This document shows positions 1 through 13,287 of a stretch of 64,000 nucleotides of DNA, one piece after another; positions within the stretch are counted from its first letter, which is position 1; each line of letters opens with the position of its first letter. The position numbers were made by a program, and so were the translations under genes. The notes beneath the pieces are model-generated. The model was not told the origin of the DNA and did no database searches. It was given only the letters and a program-made list of their open reading frames with translations. The DNA is from Rotaria socialis. Its lineage: Eukaryota > Rotifera > Eurotatoria > Philodinida > Philodinidae. The stretch is taken from contig CAJNYU010003357.1 of assembly GCA_905331475.1 (NCBI GenBank), positions 186,001-250,000 of the forward strand, given 5' to 3'.

Positions 1-1107
1 AATAAATCAATATAGAAGAGAAAATAGATGATTGTCTTTGGCATGTTGTATTCAGCCCACAAATAAATTAAAATCGTCTACGAATTTGCAAAGAAAATTG
101 AGAGGGAGAATTTCGCCGCTCATCGTAAAAAATGACAGTGTGATTCCATGTAGGATCCTGGATCCTCGATTCAAGAAAGAATATGTACAGAAAATTGAAA
201 AAGTCTGAAAATGATCCTGAATCAAAACTGGCGGGATTCTTTGGATTATCATTCCTAAAGTTCCTTGGAAGCTCTCTTAAGAAAAGCACATGATTGAGCA
301 GAGTAAACAGTAATCTACGAAGATTCTAACTGAATCCTTATATTTTCTTATCAAAATCTTGATAAGGATTCCCATCGTGTTGCAAGGTTTGGAATCGCGC
401 ATTCTTGGAAAGTTTTGAACAAGATCCTAAACAAAGTTTGGTAGGATAGTTCGTTTAGGATTCTGAATAATCTTGTTATTTTCTTGCTTAGATACTCGTT
501 TGACATAGCTATTAATCCTTTCAGAATCCTAATAGGAGGTTTAGTTCAGGCATTGACAAGAACTTCATAATATCTTGGCAAAATTCTGTTTCTCATTCCT
601 ATTAAGATCCTGAGTGGGATCAAGAGTGAATCTTGGCAGCATCTTGCATTCTCAATATAGAAAAATAGCTCAGCAGAAACTTGAACAAATCATAAAAAGG
701 ATCGTGTTTTGAATCTTGAAAAATCCTGGGAGCACTAATTACTAAGATTTGAGACAGAATCCTGAATATAACTTCGCTAAATCCTTGAGATTCACGATTG
801 TGAAAGATCCTTCCAAGCTTTCGCTGGAAACGATCAAGAGTAGTAAATGTCAAAAGGAAGTCTGGAACAATCCATATAAATTCTGCAGAATAGTTTCTAC
901 AAATTATTTTTTATTACACAACAATAATCTTGTGAAAACCTATTCTAAGTCACATCATACAGTCAGAAATTGATTTTAGATTAAAAAATCAACTTACAGC
1001 TATTGTAGAACAAGTAAATTGATGTGTTTCACTTGAATTTCATGCTATTGCATAAATAACATCTTTTAATGAATAGCTTCAAATAAAACATTTTTAAATG
1101 AAATTAA

Positions 1108-1344
1108 TCAAGAACGAAATCTTTTTTCTTGCTTCATACGAATATCAAAAGCAAGAAGACTAACGATGAATGATTGAGCATTTACATAAGCCACAATAGA
1201 TAATGTTTGACATGATGAATAACCGACTGGATGAATCAGCTGAAAAAAGTAAATATTATTATAAAATATCGATAAGAAAAAGTAGCAAACTTCATCAATT
1301 GAATCATTTTCATAGTTTCGTTTTTGCTCATTTATCACTTCCAT
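1108..1344 (-). pseudogene. Possible two-exon membrane-protein remnant
   Basis: A frame from ATG at 1344 reads 18 codons to a possible donor (1290, GTTTGC). A 51-nt candidate intron ends in a good TTTTTTCAG acceptor at 1240, and 44 codons then run to TGA at 1108, giving 61 residues. The second exon reads as a hydrophobic segment followed by basic residues (FIVSLLAFDIRMKQEKRF). This resembles the cytoplasmic end of a membrane segment in the Patched/NPC1 family, where a similar LDIKRQE-type sequence occurs. Nothing else of such a protein is nearby, so it is at best a fragment. The intron size fits the window, but the similarity is short and could be chance. Confidence 0.22.
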
Positions 1345-2194
1345 AAAATTGAATCGTATTCTTTACTAGAATAGCGAATATCTATAAATATTCAGAATTG
1401 AATCTTCATTTAAATAAGATAAAATGAAGTTTACATGATCATTTTTCTTCCAATCGATCTTCATTAATAACGATGCCGTTCGAAATCAATTTAATTAGAG
1501 AAGAAAAATACTTGTCTAACAATCTACTCAGCATCATATGATTTATTGATAAGTTTCAATTATTTTACTAATCTTTATTTATCCATATTAAACATTCGAA
1601 TACAATCATCACAAAATGATGTCGCCTTAACAAAATTCATTTCCTATAAAATAAAAAAAAACCTTTCTTACGAGATATCGTTTTTCTTCATAAGTATTTG
1701 ATGCCAGTATTGGTGCTTGATGCTCATCAAAATACTTCATTTTATTTGAATCATCATTATAATTAATTATCAAGTCTTAAAAATCTCTAAAAAGGAAAAG
1801 GAATACAATGAAATAAAAATAAATAAAGTCATTAAATGCTAATAGAGATATCTGCTTTGTTGGCAAGAAAACAAAGAATCTTTTGTCCTCGATTATTCGT
1901 GTGTTCATCTGACGTCATTTTTCTTTTTCTCTTATATCGATTGTCTGCTTAAGCGGACTACTAATTCGTTTCGTTCTTCTTTTCTTTGAATGTTTTGTCT
2001 GATAGATATATTTAGTAATAAAATAGATACATATTATTTATTTTAAAACACATTTGACGAAAATATCGACGTCAAATGAGAGTTTTTAGTAAAACGCCGA
2101 AAGTCGTTCGTTGAATAGTAATTAGTTTCAAATAAGTTGGAATCAAACATTTTAAAGTAGAACTAGATGGTATTCGATTTTCACTCGTATACGA

Positions 2195-2452
2195 AATGCG
2201 ATGCGAAGCAAGAATCTGGATTTCCAACGAAAAATCATGAATTCGAAGAAATCTTGAATACTTTTTATGTAGCCATAATGGTATTCATCACTGAGAAAAC
2301 TATTCCTACTTATCGATACATTCTCAAAGATCGATTATTCGACAGGAGAAATCAGACAAAATTTGTATGATATAGAGATTTTAATGTTACTAATACTGTA
2401 TTTGGATGCGTACGCGACGGACTACAGAAATGCTTCTGCTTCGCATCGCATT
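2195..2452. repeat. Foldback element with about 19-bp inverted ends
   Basis: AATGCGATGCGAAGCA at 2195-2210 recurs as its reverse complement at the right end, within 2434-2452. The matching arm is about 19 bp with one extra A on the left. The ends are far richer in CG dinucleotides than the surroundings, which favours a short non-autonomous DNA element over chance. No target duplication is evident. An open frame of 67 codons (2167-2370) crosses the left arm and is not credible. Confidence 0.5.
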
Positions 2453-4090
2453 AAAAAAAGGGGTCCTTCAAGTTTCATCTTGCTGCGATTATAAAGTGCT
2501 TTTTCGCATGATACTACATTTGGTATGTAGAGTGTAAACACTCGCATACCAGAAAATAATCACTAAAGTGCTTTTCACAATCAGCATGATTACGATGTTC
2601 AGTAGATAGACTTCATCAATAAAATTGATCCATGTTGATAGACAGCAGTTAAATTTGAGAATGTTTTGTTTTTCATGCATGTAATATGTAAACTCTATCG
2701 AATATTGCACATGTACAAACTCAGTAAAAGAATTTGCTCAAGTCTGCAATGGCTCGAAAGAAATGATGTTGATATTTTCTTTTTGTTAGAAGCAATATTA
2801 ATTGGCGAATGTTGTAACGATTAGTGAACAGACTTGTTTAAATGATTACAATTTTGTTTAATTTTTTGAAACTATAAGTTTTATAAAAGGAGAAAAGTTT
2901 GCTATTAATATTCACAAAGTAGTTTTATGCGATAATAGTATATTCATGAATTTTACAAATGCGAATCAAACAGAATGTGCAAAACTTTCGTACGATTCAA
3001 AATATTTACCGTAATTTATTTAAGTTTCATTCAATGATAAATGAAAATTTCATTCGACATAATGTCATCAACAATATCTCTTTAAAATAATTGATTTCAT
3101 TCAAAAGATCTCTATATCATTGTTTCGAAATGTTTGAAAAAGGTTACATTGAAAACTTATGAAAATCTTGTTTCATGGACTCTAATATGATTTGAGTTGC
3201 AGTTTCTGTTTTACAATTATAGAAAACAAAATGCTAGACAATGCGAGGATGAATTATACCACAAGAAATACTATTGTATTCATGAAATTGGTATAACCAA
3301 AGTGAAATAAAGTGATACTAGCAATGATCACAAAAAAGTGACAATGACAAATTATGGAAAAAAATATTATGAAATCTAAAGCAGTTATAGATTGTGGTTG
3401 ATATTTTAAACCGCATCCACCGAGCGGTCGCAATGATTTTTAATTCGAACAAGTAAAACACACAATATTGATAATATAATCTATGAAATTCGATCAACAA
3501 TAGTCGAATTTTTGATTGCTTTACTTACTACGAAATCGTTCTCACGTATGTTTTCTTTTCTACGTCGTTAATATTCATTTTATTGAAAGATAAAAATCGA
3601 ACTCAGAAATTTCCATCGATTCATACACAAACATAAAATACAAAAAAAACACTGTTAATAATAATAACTTAGGTTATACTTAATAATGTGAGAATATAGG
3701 GAGGAAAAGTTGTATCGAAATTTGCATCTATCTATAAAATAATGATATGAACACAAGAGTATTTGCCTCCTACAAAAATATTTCTTTTCATATAGACGCT
3801 TTGCATCGAAAAACCAAATTTGTTTCGTTTTAGCTAAATTGAATAATAGAGATTAGTAGAAGGTGCGTGTATATTGTTCTTTACATTTGCTTCGTTCTTG
3901 TAAAGTAAATATGTGTATACTTGTTTGATCTAATAGTTCCATTGATTTTTGGCCTCGATGACTACAACTTCAGTTTTTTTCTATAGATAATATATCATAT
4001 TTCATAGAATATTCTCTCTCTCTCTCTCTATAAATATATATACAAGAGGAATCATAACCATGTTTACACATTGTGAGAAATTTGTATAGA

Positions 4091-6562
4091 ATGTTGGAAA
4101 CACAACCTGATACTGACCATAATGGTACGTAAAAACAATCAAAAACCTATCCACGTATAAATAATCTATTTACCTGTTTATTTAACTAGTTAACTGGCCT
4201 GTAAAAACATCAAGTTTTTTTTTCTTTCTGTCAAGCATCCGAATATACACCCCCTTTTCTACTTATATAATTCCTTTTTTTTGCATTTCATTTTCATATA
4301 ATATATTCGAATAGCAACGTAAATTTTATTAAACAAAGAAATCTTTTTCACAAAAATGACTATGAATGAAAATAGTGGGAAAAGTAGAATTAATTTTAAA
4401 CGTAATCGAGTAAAATTTTATTTATTTCGTAGGCCGCATGACAATGCTTGATGAACGATATTTATCTATTGCTGATTTACAAGAACGTCAACAAAAATTA
4501 GACCATGAAATAAAGAACCTTGAGTGAGTCTAGTTTATTTCCATTTGAAATAAATTGTTCTTACTATTAATCTATAATATAGTTTGGGAGCATTGGAAAT
4601 CACTGAAGATGATTTATATGACGAATGGTGTGATCCGAAAACACCTCGTATACTCCGTTTCGAAGAAATAGCTGCTGCAGCCTATCGAATTAAATTTGGT
4701 GTTGAAAGAACACCATGTACAGTGCGTATTTATTCTGATATTTAAAATTCGATAGATTTTCTTTTGTCTGTAGAGCTCACATCTGTCTAAAGTCACTGGG
4801 ATGGATTTGTATTTGAAAAAAGAATTCTTATTACATACAGGTAGTTTTAAAGAGCGTGGTGCAAGAAATACTCTAATGACTTTGCCACCGGTTTGTTGTT
4901 CGTTTTGATGTTATGAATTAAGAACCGATCTTTTTTGTGTTAATAATTAGGAAGAAAAAGGTCGAGGAGTCATTGCAGCCAGTGCAGGTAATCATGCTTT
5001 AGCTATCTGTTATCATGGCCAACAATTGGGTATACCAGTTGTGGTTGTTATGCCAAGGCATGCACCAATTATGAAAGTAAACAATTGCAAATCATTTGGA
5101 GCTGTTGTTATTGTTAGAGGAATGGATTTATCTGAAGTAAATAATTCGATAGATAAACAAACAAACAAACAAACAAAATTACTCTATTTTTCTAATTCTA
5201 GTCAAAACGAGTAGCATTAAAATTGTCTAAAATGTTACAATTACGATATGTTAATGGGTAAATAGAACTAATATTTGAAAGTGTTCATCTTTTTCTTGAT
5301 TTTAGTTTTGATCATCCAAATATTCTAGCTGGCCAAGGAAGTCTAGGTCTTGAAGTTCTTGATCAAGTTCCAGATGTTGATGCAATCATTGTACCAACGG
5401 GTATTTCAATTTTAACGGATCAATAGTATTTTCTTTATACTTTTCTTTCTTTATTTATTTTAGGTGGTGGGGGTCTTTTAGCTGGCATTGGTAAATTAGT
5501 TATAAATTTCTATGAATTTTTTCATCCATTAATAATTGAATATTATTTTTTTCTTCTAGCGGTTGCGATTAAATCAGTTAATCCTCGTGTACAAGTTATC
5601 GCCGTTGAATCTGAACGTGCACCAGGATTTTGTACATCATGGAAAGGTAATCCGAAAAATGAGTTTCCGTTTTTGATTTGTAACTATCTGAATATTTATT
5701 TTAGCTGGTCGACCTGTTTTTACGGAATGTCTTTCGACATTAGCCGATGGTCTTGCTGTTTCTTTGGTTGGTGCAAATGCTTTTGCAACAGCTGCACCGT
5801 TAGTTGATAAAGTTGTTTCTGTAAGGTTAGTATCGATGAAATTAAACAGAAAATAATACTAGTTAAAATTTAGTGAAGAATATATTGCTATTGCTATACT
5901 ACGTTTGGTTGAAATGGAAAAAGCTGTGGTTGAAGGTAAAAAATTTTGATTTTCATCTATTGAATCAAATTTTAAACTAACTATTCTATTGTGTTTAGGA
6001 GCTGGTGCTACAGGTTTAGCAGCTATTTTACAAGGTTTACTACCTGAATTACAAGGAAAAAAGTAAGATAAGACGACATGAAAGAAACAAAAATTAGACG
6101 ACTGCTTATTTTTAGAGTAGTAATACCATTATGTGGTGGTAATATTGATACAACTGTACTCGGGCGTGTACTTGAACGTGGTCTTGTTGCTGATAAACGT
6201 CTAGTAAAAGTTTGGTTAACAGTCAGGTAACAAGATTTTTATTCCATGGAAATCTTTATGAATCTGTTTTTATCTAATTCATTAGTGATCGTCCGGGATC
6301 GTTAGCACACATGTGCAAATTATTTAGTACAGCTGGTGCTAGTGTTAAAGATATTTATCATGAACGAGCTTGGCTTAAATCTGATATGTTTTCAGTTCAA
6401 GTAATCGAATTTTTAATTTATTAGCTAGTTCAATTATTTATTTTCTCGTATTGATAGATACAAGTTGTATTGGAAGTACGCGATAGCGAACATGCTGATG
6501 AAGTAACGAAGATAATATCTGAAAATTATGAAGATGTTAAATTCTATCAAGGGCAAATATAG
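4091..6562 (+). CDS. Threonine dehydratase (threonine ammonia-lyase) with ACT domain
   Basis: PLP-dependent deamination of L-threonine (probably also serine) to 2-oxobutyrate and ammonia, expected in the cytosol. I read 15 exons: 4091-4124, 4433-4523, 4583-4721, 4774-4890, 4951-5136, 5202-5257, 5306-5400, 5464-5490, 5560-5646, 5705-5825, 5874-5935, 5999-6062, 6116-6226, 6286-6400 and 6458-6562, giving 469 residues. SFKERGA places the Schiff-base lysine near residue 114. SAGNHA and the glycine-rich phosphate loop GGGGLLAG (about 240) are intact. The last 90 or so residues, from VKVWLTVSDRPGSLA, form an ACT domain, the regulatory module of the catabolic-type enzyme. The exon holding most of the glycine loop is only 27 nt. 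AATAAA follows the stop at about 6588. A serine-racemase-like activity is the main alternative, but the ACT domain argues for threonine dehydratase. Confidence 0.93.
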
Positions 6563-9500
6563 CAAAACATGTATTACTCAACTTTGAACAATAAATCAAT
6601 AGTTAGCAAAACAATAGAAAGAAGTTATTGCATTAAATATAACACAAAAAAATGTTTTTCAGACTCTTCAATAGTTAGATTCTTTTGATTCATTTTCACA
6701 AACTTATGTCGATAAATATTAGAAATAAAATATTTATATCAAAATATCATTTTTATTGAAAAAAAGAGGAATATTGAAATTTTGATTTTGCACTCTCTGT
6801 AGATGACAATCTTACTGTGTTAAGAGCGGCTATACAATGAATCGAAATTTCGTCTGTATGTCTTGTATTTCAATAAAGGACGAGTATTAGATATAAGTGT
6901 ACAATAACTAAAATAGATTTTAGATTGACTTTAGTATGGATAAATGCTGGTTTAATAGTAAAATAATTGGTATTTTAAATTTTGATATGAAATCATAATT
7001 AACTGTGAAAATAAATCACAGTCTTGATCTATTCCAGTGTATAATTCAATTTTGTGTTCCATAAAATAAATGAGAGTCAACACGAAACCAGATTAAGTTT
7101 AACATAATAATTTGTATCGAAACTCTGCTGTCTATTGTACATTTAATGAGAGACTATTATCGATATTATCAATTTCATGTAAATGAACTTTACACATTTA
7201 TTGAAACTTGAAATTTCGAGCTATTGTAACTGTTCTATTTGGCCTTTATCCGCTGATATGCTTTATGCAGTAAATACTATTTGTCGATTTAAAACAATGC
7301 CAGAAGTTTGTTGTTTTATTTAAATTAAAATAAATAGTATTTAGAATAAAAATGATCAATAAAGAATATTATTTTTAGTTTTCTGCACATATTAAATGAC
7401 ATCATCAACATGAATGCAATTGATATTTGATATAATTCAAGAAAATAATTTTCAATAGTGATTGATAAGTTTGATACGCTATTGTTTTATATGCAGTCTA
7501 AACTTGAATAAATTGAAATATATATATATATTTCTTTCAAAGAAATAAAACACTGACTGGTCTATGTTTCCTTTTGATGAGAAAAGAATGAAGCTGTCAT
7601 CTCTTTTTTAACCAACCAGTGTACGTCCCGATGGTTCTCTCTGTTATATGTCGTCATTTTCAAAATGGTCAACAACTGGCAAAGTCACAATACGCTCATT
7701 TTGTATATGAAGCAACTATTTAGCCGTTAAAACGTCATCTAATGTTCAGATGAGGCTCATTGAACGGAAGCTTTTCTTCTCTTTTCATTTGTTGCTGCTT
7801 GATCTTCTCTCTCTCTCATATACAGCAAACGACGCGCTCGATTGACATATCCCGAGAGAACGAATCATGTGTCACACCTCACATACATTTGTCGAATTAT
7901 TTAGCCTTTTGGCCCTGTATTCACGTATATATACAGTGAGTTCACCTTGTTTTATGGCCTTCACACACACACACACATATATACATACATAGACTAAGGG
8001 TAATTAGAAACCATCACGAAAAAAAAAAACTTCGTGAATAACATCATTTAGACAGGTAAACTCTATAAAATATAAAACAACATAAAAGTTGAGTTATCAC
8101 TAGCGCGCAAAGAACATTTTATGAGAAGAAGAAGGAAAAAAAGGTAGCTTTATTACTATCTCTCCTTCAAGCTATGTTATAATTGTCAATGTCGTTTCAT
8201 AACAATCCTTCATAACTTGAGAAGAAAACAATTGGTTTTTATCTTTCACACGTAGTGCATTCCGATAGAAAGGGAGAAAATCAGATAACTTTGATTTGTT
8301 GATCGTTTAATCACAAATGTATACACTGCTCATATGCGCACAATCAGAAGAACATATTGCCAATAATAATGGATACGTAGTTCCCTGTGGAGAGACGAAC
8401 AGAAAAAGAAAGTATACTAGTAGCATCTGATTGATCAAACGGATATGAGTGGAAAAGTTTAATAGGGCCATTGAACGGCAACAGCAGTTGAAAAGTATCG
8501 AATCGTCTGCATTTGACCGATAACGGGTGCATGTCATAGAGACCAATCGGTTGTGCATATGTGTGAGAAAAACGATTTAAAAAATAACACAAAGAGAACA
8601 AACAACAGCGGGTGGTGACCATTTCAAGCCAAAGAAATAAAAAAACACTTGTTTAGAAAAACCTTTTAACATTAGAAATCTCAATATGTTTTTGTTGTTC
8701 TTGTCCTCTGTCATTCTTCGTCGTTCTTTTCTCTTGACAAACAGAAATTACTTATAAAATGACAATAAATAAGGGCGAATCCATTAGTGAGGCTTTAATG
8801 CGATACTGATATTGCTCAATAATATGATATATTTATTTTTATGGAGACCATTTCTCTCCCTCTACTTTCTCTCGCTTTTTTATGTATACATGCGTATATA
8901 TATATATATATATACAATGTACCTTGTGCAAGTATAGTCGATCAACATGTATTATTGTCGTCGATAATAACCAAATATTCCAATATGATATCCTTCGATC
9001 AAAAATCAGGTAGTAGCTATCATTACAGAAGGTTTCAAGTGAATCAGAATAGCAAATCACGACAGATATTTCTATATGAATTATTTTATGCATAAGAGAT
9101 ATGATGTAAACAATAGTCACACAACGAAAAGTTACAGATTTCAAATGACGTAAGAAACACACCTCATTAAGTTTTGTTTGTACTATTCGTCGGGATGTTG
9201 CAGTTGACAAATAGCAATAAAAAAGAATTATGTCAAGCGAGACATGTATATATGCGTATATCTCTTTATTCAAATTTCTTTTAAGTGAAGAATAAAGCAT
9301 GAAAAATCTGCGTACGATTGTTTTCGTTTTCAATTTGAAGAGTTTTTCAATTTTACTCATAGAATATTTCTATGTACAATTTAATGATAACAACAAATAT
9401 ATACGTATTCATTATAAAAAAAAGAACGTTCATTTTAAACATATTCTCCTTGAAACTACATCAAACTCTAATTGAGAAAGAATAGCTTAAAAACTTGTCC

Positions 9501-11885
9501 AAGAAGTCAATCTAACCGAATACTATACCCCCAGAAAAAGAAAGAATGGAAACATATGCTATACAACAACAACAACTAAACAGATGATACTGATAATAGA
9601 AATACTATTCTTGAGTTGACAGATATATTTTTCTCCATTCCTATAACTTCTTCTCCGTAGCTATAAATTGATTGGCTATCATTAAACAATATGTTTCTAA
9701 AATAGTATATCGACAGTGACAAATTCTCTCGCTCTCACTCTTCATTAACTAACTAGTTTCATCTATAACACCACTAACACTTGATTGATCAAAACAAGCG
9801 TAATGAATAGTATAGGTAGAAACAAAACGATGACAACATGATCAAAAACAAAATGCCGAGTGTCGGTTCCACCGACATTGTCATCGACGTCATCAAATTC
9901 CCATTAGAAAGAACACGTTGCTAACGATCAAGAGATGTCTTTTTAGTATATATGGTTCAATTGAATCAATCTTAAGGATAAATTCAAGTGTTAAAATGTT
10001 TAAAAGAACGGATATATAACAACTTGATAGTCTACTTTCTTAATTTGTTTTGTGTAATGCTTGAAATTCCTCGGTATGGCATTCTTTTGTATCTCAATAT
10101 GCATACAAATGCTTGTCACGTCACAATTCTCGTATAAAACACGACTGATATAAAGTCTGATTTTCACATATCTATGCGAGAGAAAAGGTCGATCTTCTTC
10201 ATTGTAAAACAGATCGAAAGGCCAAGTGGCCGACGATTTGAATCGCTAAGTTCTTATCGTCTTCATTTGATGCAAAAAAAACAGGGAACCACTTCGACTC
10301 TGTGATTATTCGTTTATGACTATTTTATAATATGACACATTTTATATGACAACATCCAACTTGAAAAACATCAGAAATGAATAATTTAGACAAACATGGA
10401 TTGAATTTATAGTTTTCGATCTTTGTTTTTTAAAAAGATCGAACAAAACAAAACGTATTTACTATTATGTTTACTTCAACGAATTCAATTCAATGGATAA
10501 TGTATTAATTATTATTCAAAATTCGTTTTCAATACACAACAGTTGAAATAAGGTCAATCGATTCGACACAGTCATCGTTTTCCATTGATTGAAACTCTAA
10601 TCAATAAGACATTATTTTTGACTTTTGTTTTCTCTTTCTAGTCATGATGACTATTTTTTTTTCTCAACAAGAATAACAATACAGTCGGTATTTGTTCAAA
10701 AGAACCATTTTAACTCGAATATGCATATATATATATCAAGACGTAGACTAAGTAAGAATGATCATTAAAGTAAAAAGGAGAAAAATAAGCAAACGATAAA
10801 TTGACAGTGATTGTAATCTAAATATGTAGGAAGAACGAAGAGTAAAAGAAAAATTTTTTCAATCACACCTTTTCTTTTTTAAGGTTTATAGTCTATCTAT
10901 ATGCATCCATCTTTTTTCTCTTCGTCATCATATCAATATATATGCATGCATACACATACATCTATTTGATCTATGTGAAATATGTTTTGCATGGTTTCTT
11001 TTTGCTTTTTTTTCTTCTTCTTCTTCTCCTATGATAGTACGAGAGGGACACAAAATGAGTCGCACATAGATACTTTCTATCTGTAGTTTAGTGCACCTCC
11101 GCAGGGTGATGACAAAATGAGCAATCGTTCTTCGGGGACCCCATATGCATATATTGATGATCAATGCGATACGATGGCAAGAGCGAGCGCAACCGAGAAA
11201 AGAGAAGAAAAATATATAGAGAGCAAGTGTATACGAGAAAGAGAGAGAAATTGCGAGAGAACAGAAGCATATGTCTATTCGAACCTATCAAACGAAAGAA
11301 CTGTATTGATTGGTTGAACTTAAAAAAGTGCACAAAAAGAGAGAAAAAGTCCCGTTAAATTTCTCCTAATGTCCTTTTTCTTTTCTCTTCATCGTACGTG
11401 CGTTCCGAATGGCTCGAAAATATCATCATCTCATCTAACGATAATGCTAGTGGAGCAAAAACAATAACACGACTATTGAGAGAAAAAAATAGAGAGATAT
11501 CATTCTCTTCTTTCTCTCCTTTTTTATGCACTCTCTTTTTGCAACCAACGATAGAAAGAAGTTATTTCCTCCTAACAAATCATTGTAAAGTGCTGTCGAT
11601 CATTGCCTCCATATTCATTTCAATTGTCGTTTAAACACGTTCTTTTTTTCTTCTTTTTTTGCTTTATTATTATGGCCGGGTATTAGTGGCTGTTTTGAGT
11701 TTTTTTATTTCTTAACATTAACTACTATCATCCATCTTTTGACCTGAATGTGTGTGAACTTTTTTATGGGCAATATTATTGTTTGACCTCATCAGCGACT
11801 ATACAACAACAACAACAAAAAATAAAATAAAATAAAATATTCTCTTTCTCCATATATATAAAAGTAACGATAATTACACAAGACA
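6563..11885. other. Long intergenic region before the Hox gene
   Basis: About 5.3 kb without a credible gene. The longest frame (8839-9360, minus, 173 codons) is low-complexity, overlaps TA repeats and has no domain. The region holds short TA, CA and TC runs (for example 7519-7531, 7965-7990 and 8897-8913). Such a wide gap is unusual here, and its position suggests it contains Hox regulatory sequence; that is inference only. Confidence 0.55.
11853..11864 (+). promoter_or_regulatory. TATA-like box upstream of the Hox start
   Basis: TATATATAAAAG lies 22 bp upstream of the Hox ATG at 11886. If it is a real TATA box, transcription would start at or just before the ATG and leave almost no 5' UTR. 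It may therefore be only AT-rich leader sequence. Confidence 0.25.
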
Positions 11886-13287
11886 ATGAATAATTATTTC
11901 AGTCTATCATCAACATCAGCAAACGATCTTTTTTCAAGCAATGCAACAACGAACACTACCAATGCTGGATCATCGACAACTGATGACCAACAAACAACAA
12001 ATAACGATGTTAACAATTCAACATCATTCCTTTATGACAATGATTATAATCGAGGTGGATTTTCATCACCATTCGATCGAATAACATTTCCTAATCCAAC
12101 AGCACATAAAGATCAACTAATGAATTCATATTCAAATTTTACTATGATGCAAGCAGCAGCTGCATCTATTTCGAGTTCAGCATCTCACCATCATCATTTA
12201 CAACAGCAGCAACAACAACAGCAACAACAAATTCATCTTCAACAACATCAATCAACAAATGATTATCTTTTACCACCGCCAAATGGTACTACGTCATGGA
12301 AACAATCGGAACCAATATCATCATCATCGATAACTGCTACACCAGGCAATGATATGATGCCACCAACAGCAATACCAACATCTCATCCTCATCATCATCA
12401 ATTATCAAATTTTCCTATGGCAGTTACAAATCCAATGCTTTATTATGCACATCCATGGATGAGACCAGGTATAGAAAAAAAAAAAAAGAATAAATCATGA
12501 AAGTTAATCAATAGGACAAAGTAGAAGAAGAAGAAGAAGAAGAAAAAAAAATGATTTATAGACAACGTATGCAGGAAACATAAAAACTTGACATAAATGT
12601 AATCCATTGTATTGATTAACTTCCTTAGCATCTTGTTTGTCTATTAAATGTAATGAATGGTTAGTAAGAATAATTCTTTTTTTTTTCTTGTTTCAATAGA
12701 ATTCAATTTTGAGCATAAACGTACACGTCAAACATACACACGTCATCAAACACTTGAGTTAGAAAAAGAATTTCATTACACAAAGTAAGTTTCACAAACA
12801 GAAAGAATCGTTCGTTTATTTTTATGCTTATTTCAATTTTTAAAAAGGTATTTATCACGTCGACGACGCATTGAAATTGCTGGTGGTCTTGGATTAACCG
12901 AACGACAAATCAAAGTAAAGAAATTTTGTTTTTTTAATTTTTTCTATTTCCTTTTGTTTTTCAGATTTGGTTTCAAAATCGGTAAGAATAAATAAAGTTC
13001 TAATTTTCTTTTTCAAACAAAAACAAGTCCTCTTATTTGTCTATTTCAGTCGTATGAAATGGAAAAAAGAAAATAATTTTGCATCACTCAATGATCCTAA
13101 GGTTAAACTAGAAGCAAATGCAACAAGTCATGCTAGTATTGGACAGAATCATCATCCACATGCGATGTCAACAACTGATGCATCATCATCATCATGGGTA
13201 TCGGGTACAAACGTTAAAAAAGAAAACAATCCTCATCTTTCTCATCAACATCCTCATCAATACGGTAGCAATGGAAATAATAAATAG
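11886..13287 (+). CDS. Antp-class Hox homeodomain transcription factor
   Basis: Sequence-specific nuclear regulator of body patterning. Exons 11886-12468, 12700-12784, 12848-12914, 12965-12981 and 13050-13287 give 329 residues. The N-terminal 190 residues are rich in Ser, Asn, His and Gln (a poly-Gln run at about 106-118). A hexapeptide-like motif, YAHPWM, ends exon 1 near residue 192; this is the PBC-binding motif with His before PWM. The homeodomain spans about 200-259, with TYTRHQTLELEKEF in helix 1 and KIWFQNRRMKWKKEN in helix 3. It is a central (Antp/Lox5/Hox5-8-like) type; KENN followed by a SLNDP segment recalls the Lox5 parapeptide. Rotifer MedPost or Hox4/5 remain possible. Three introns interrupt the homeobox, at codon 24, after 46 and within 52, and leave a 17-nt exon. 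Residues 36-37 are Gly-Gly where related proteins usually have His-Ala. Confidence 0.93.

Larger units (their letters stand above)
1..4090. other. Gene-poor region upstream of threonine dehydratase
   Basis: No complete gene can be supported here. Open frames are short (under about 80 codons) and lack recognisable domains. Positions 130-900 are unusually rich in AATCCT, GATCCT and their complements, which looks like a decayed repetitive element. A possible two-exon remnant on the minus strand (1108-1344) and a terminal-inverted-repeat element (2195-2452) are listed separately. A short TC run lies at about 4013-4030. The rest is AT-rich and featureless to me. Confidence 0.6.

Noticed and set aside
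8839..9360. 173-codon minus-strand frame, the longest in 6.5-11.9 kb
   Set aside because: Biased composition, includes translated TA repeat, no domain, and no spliced partner exons.
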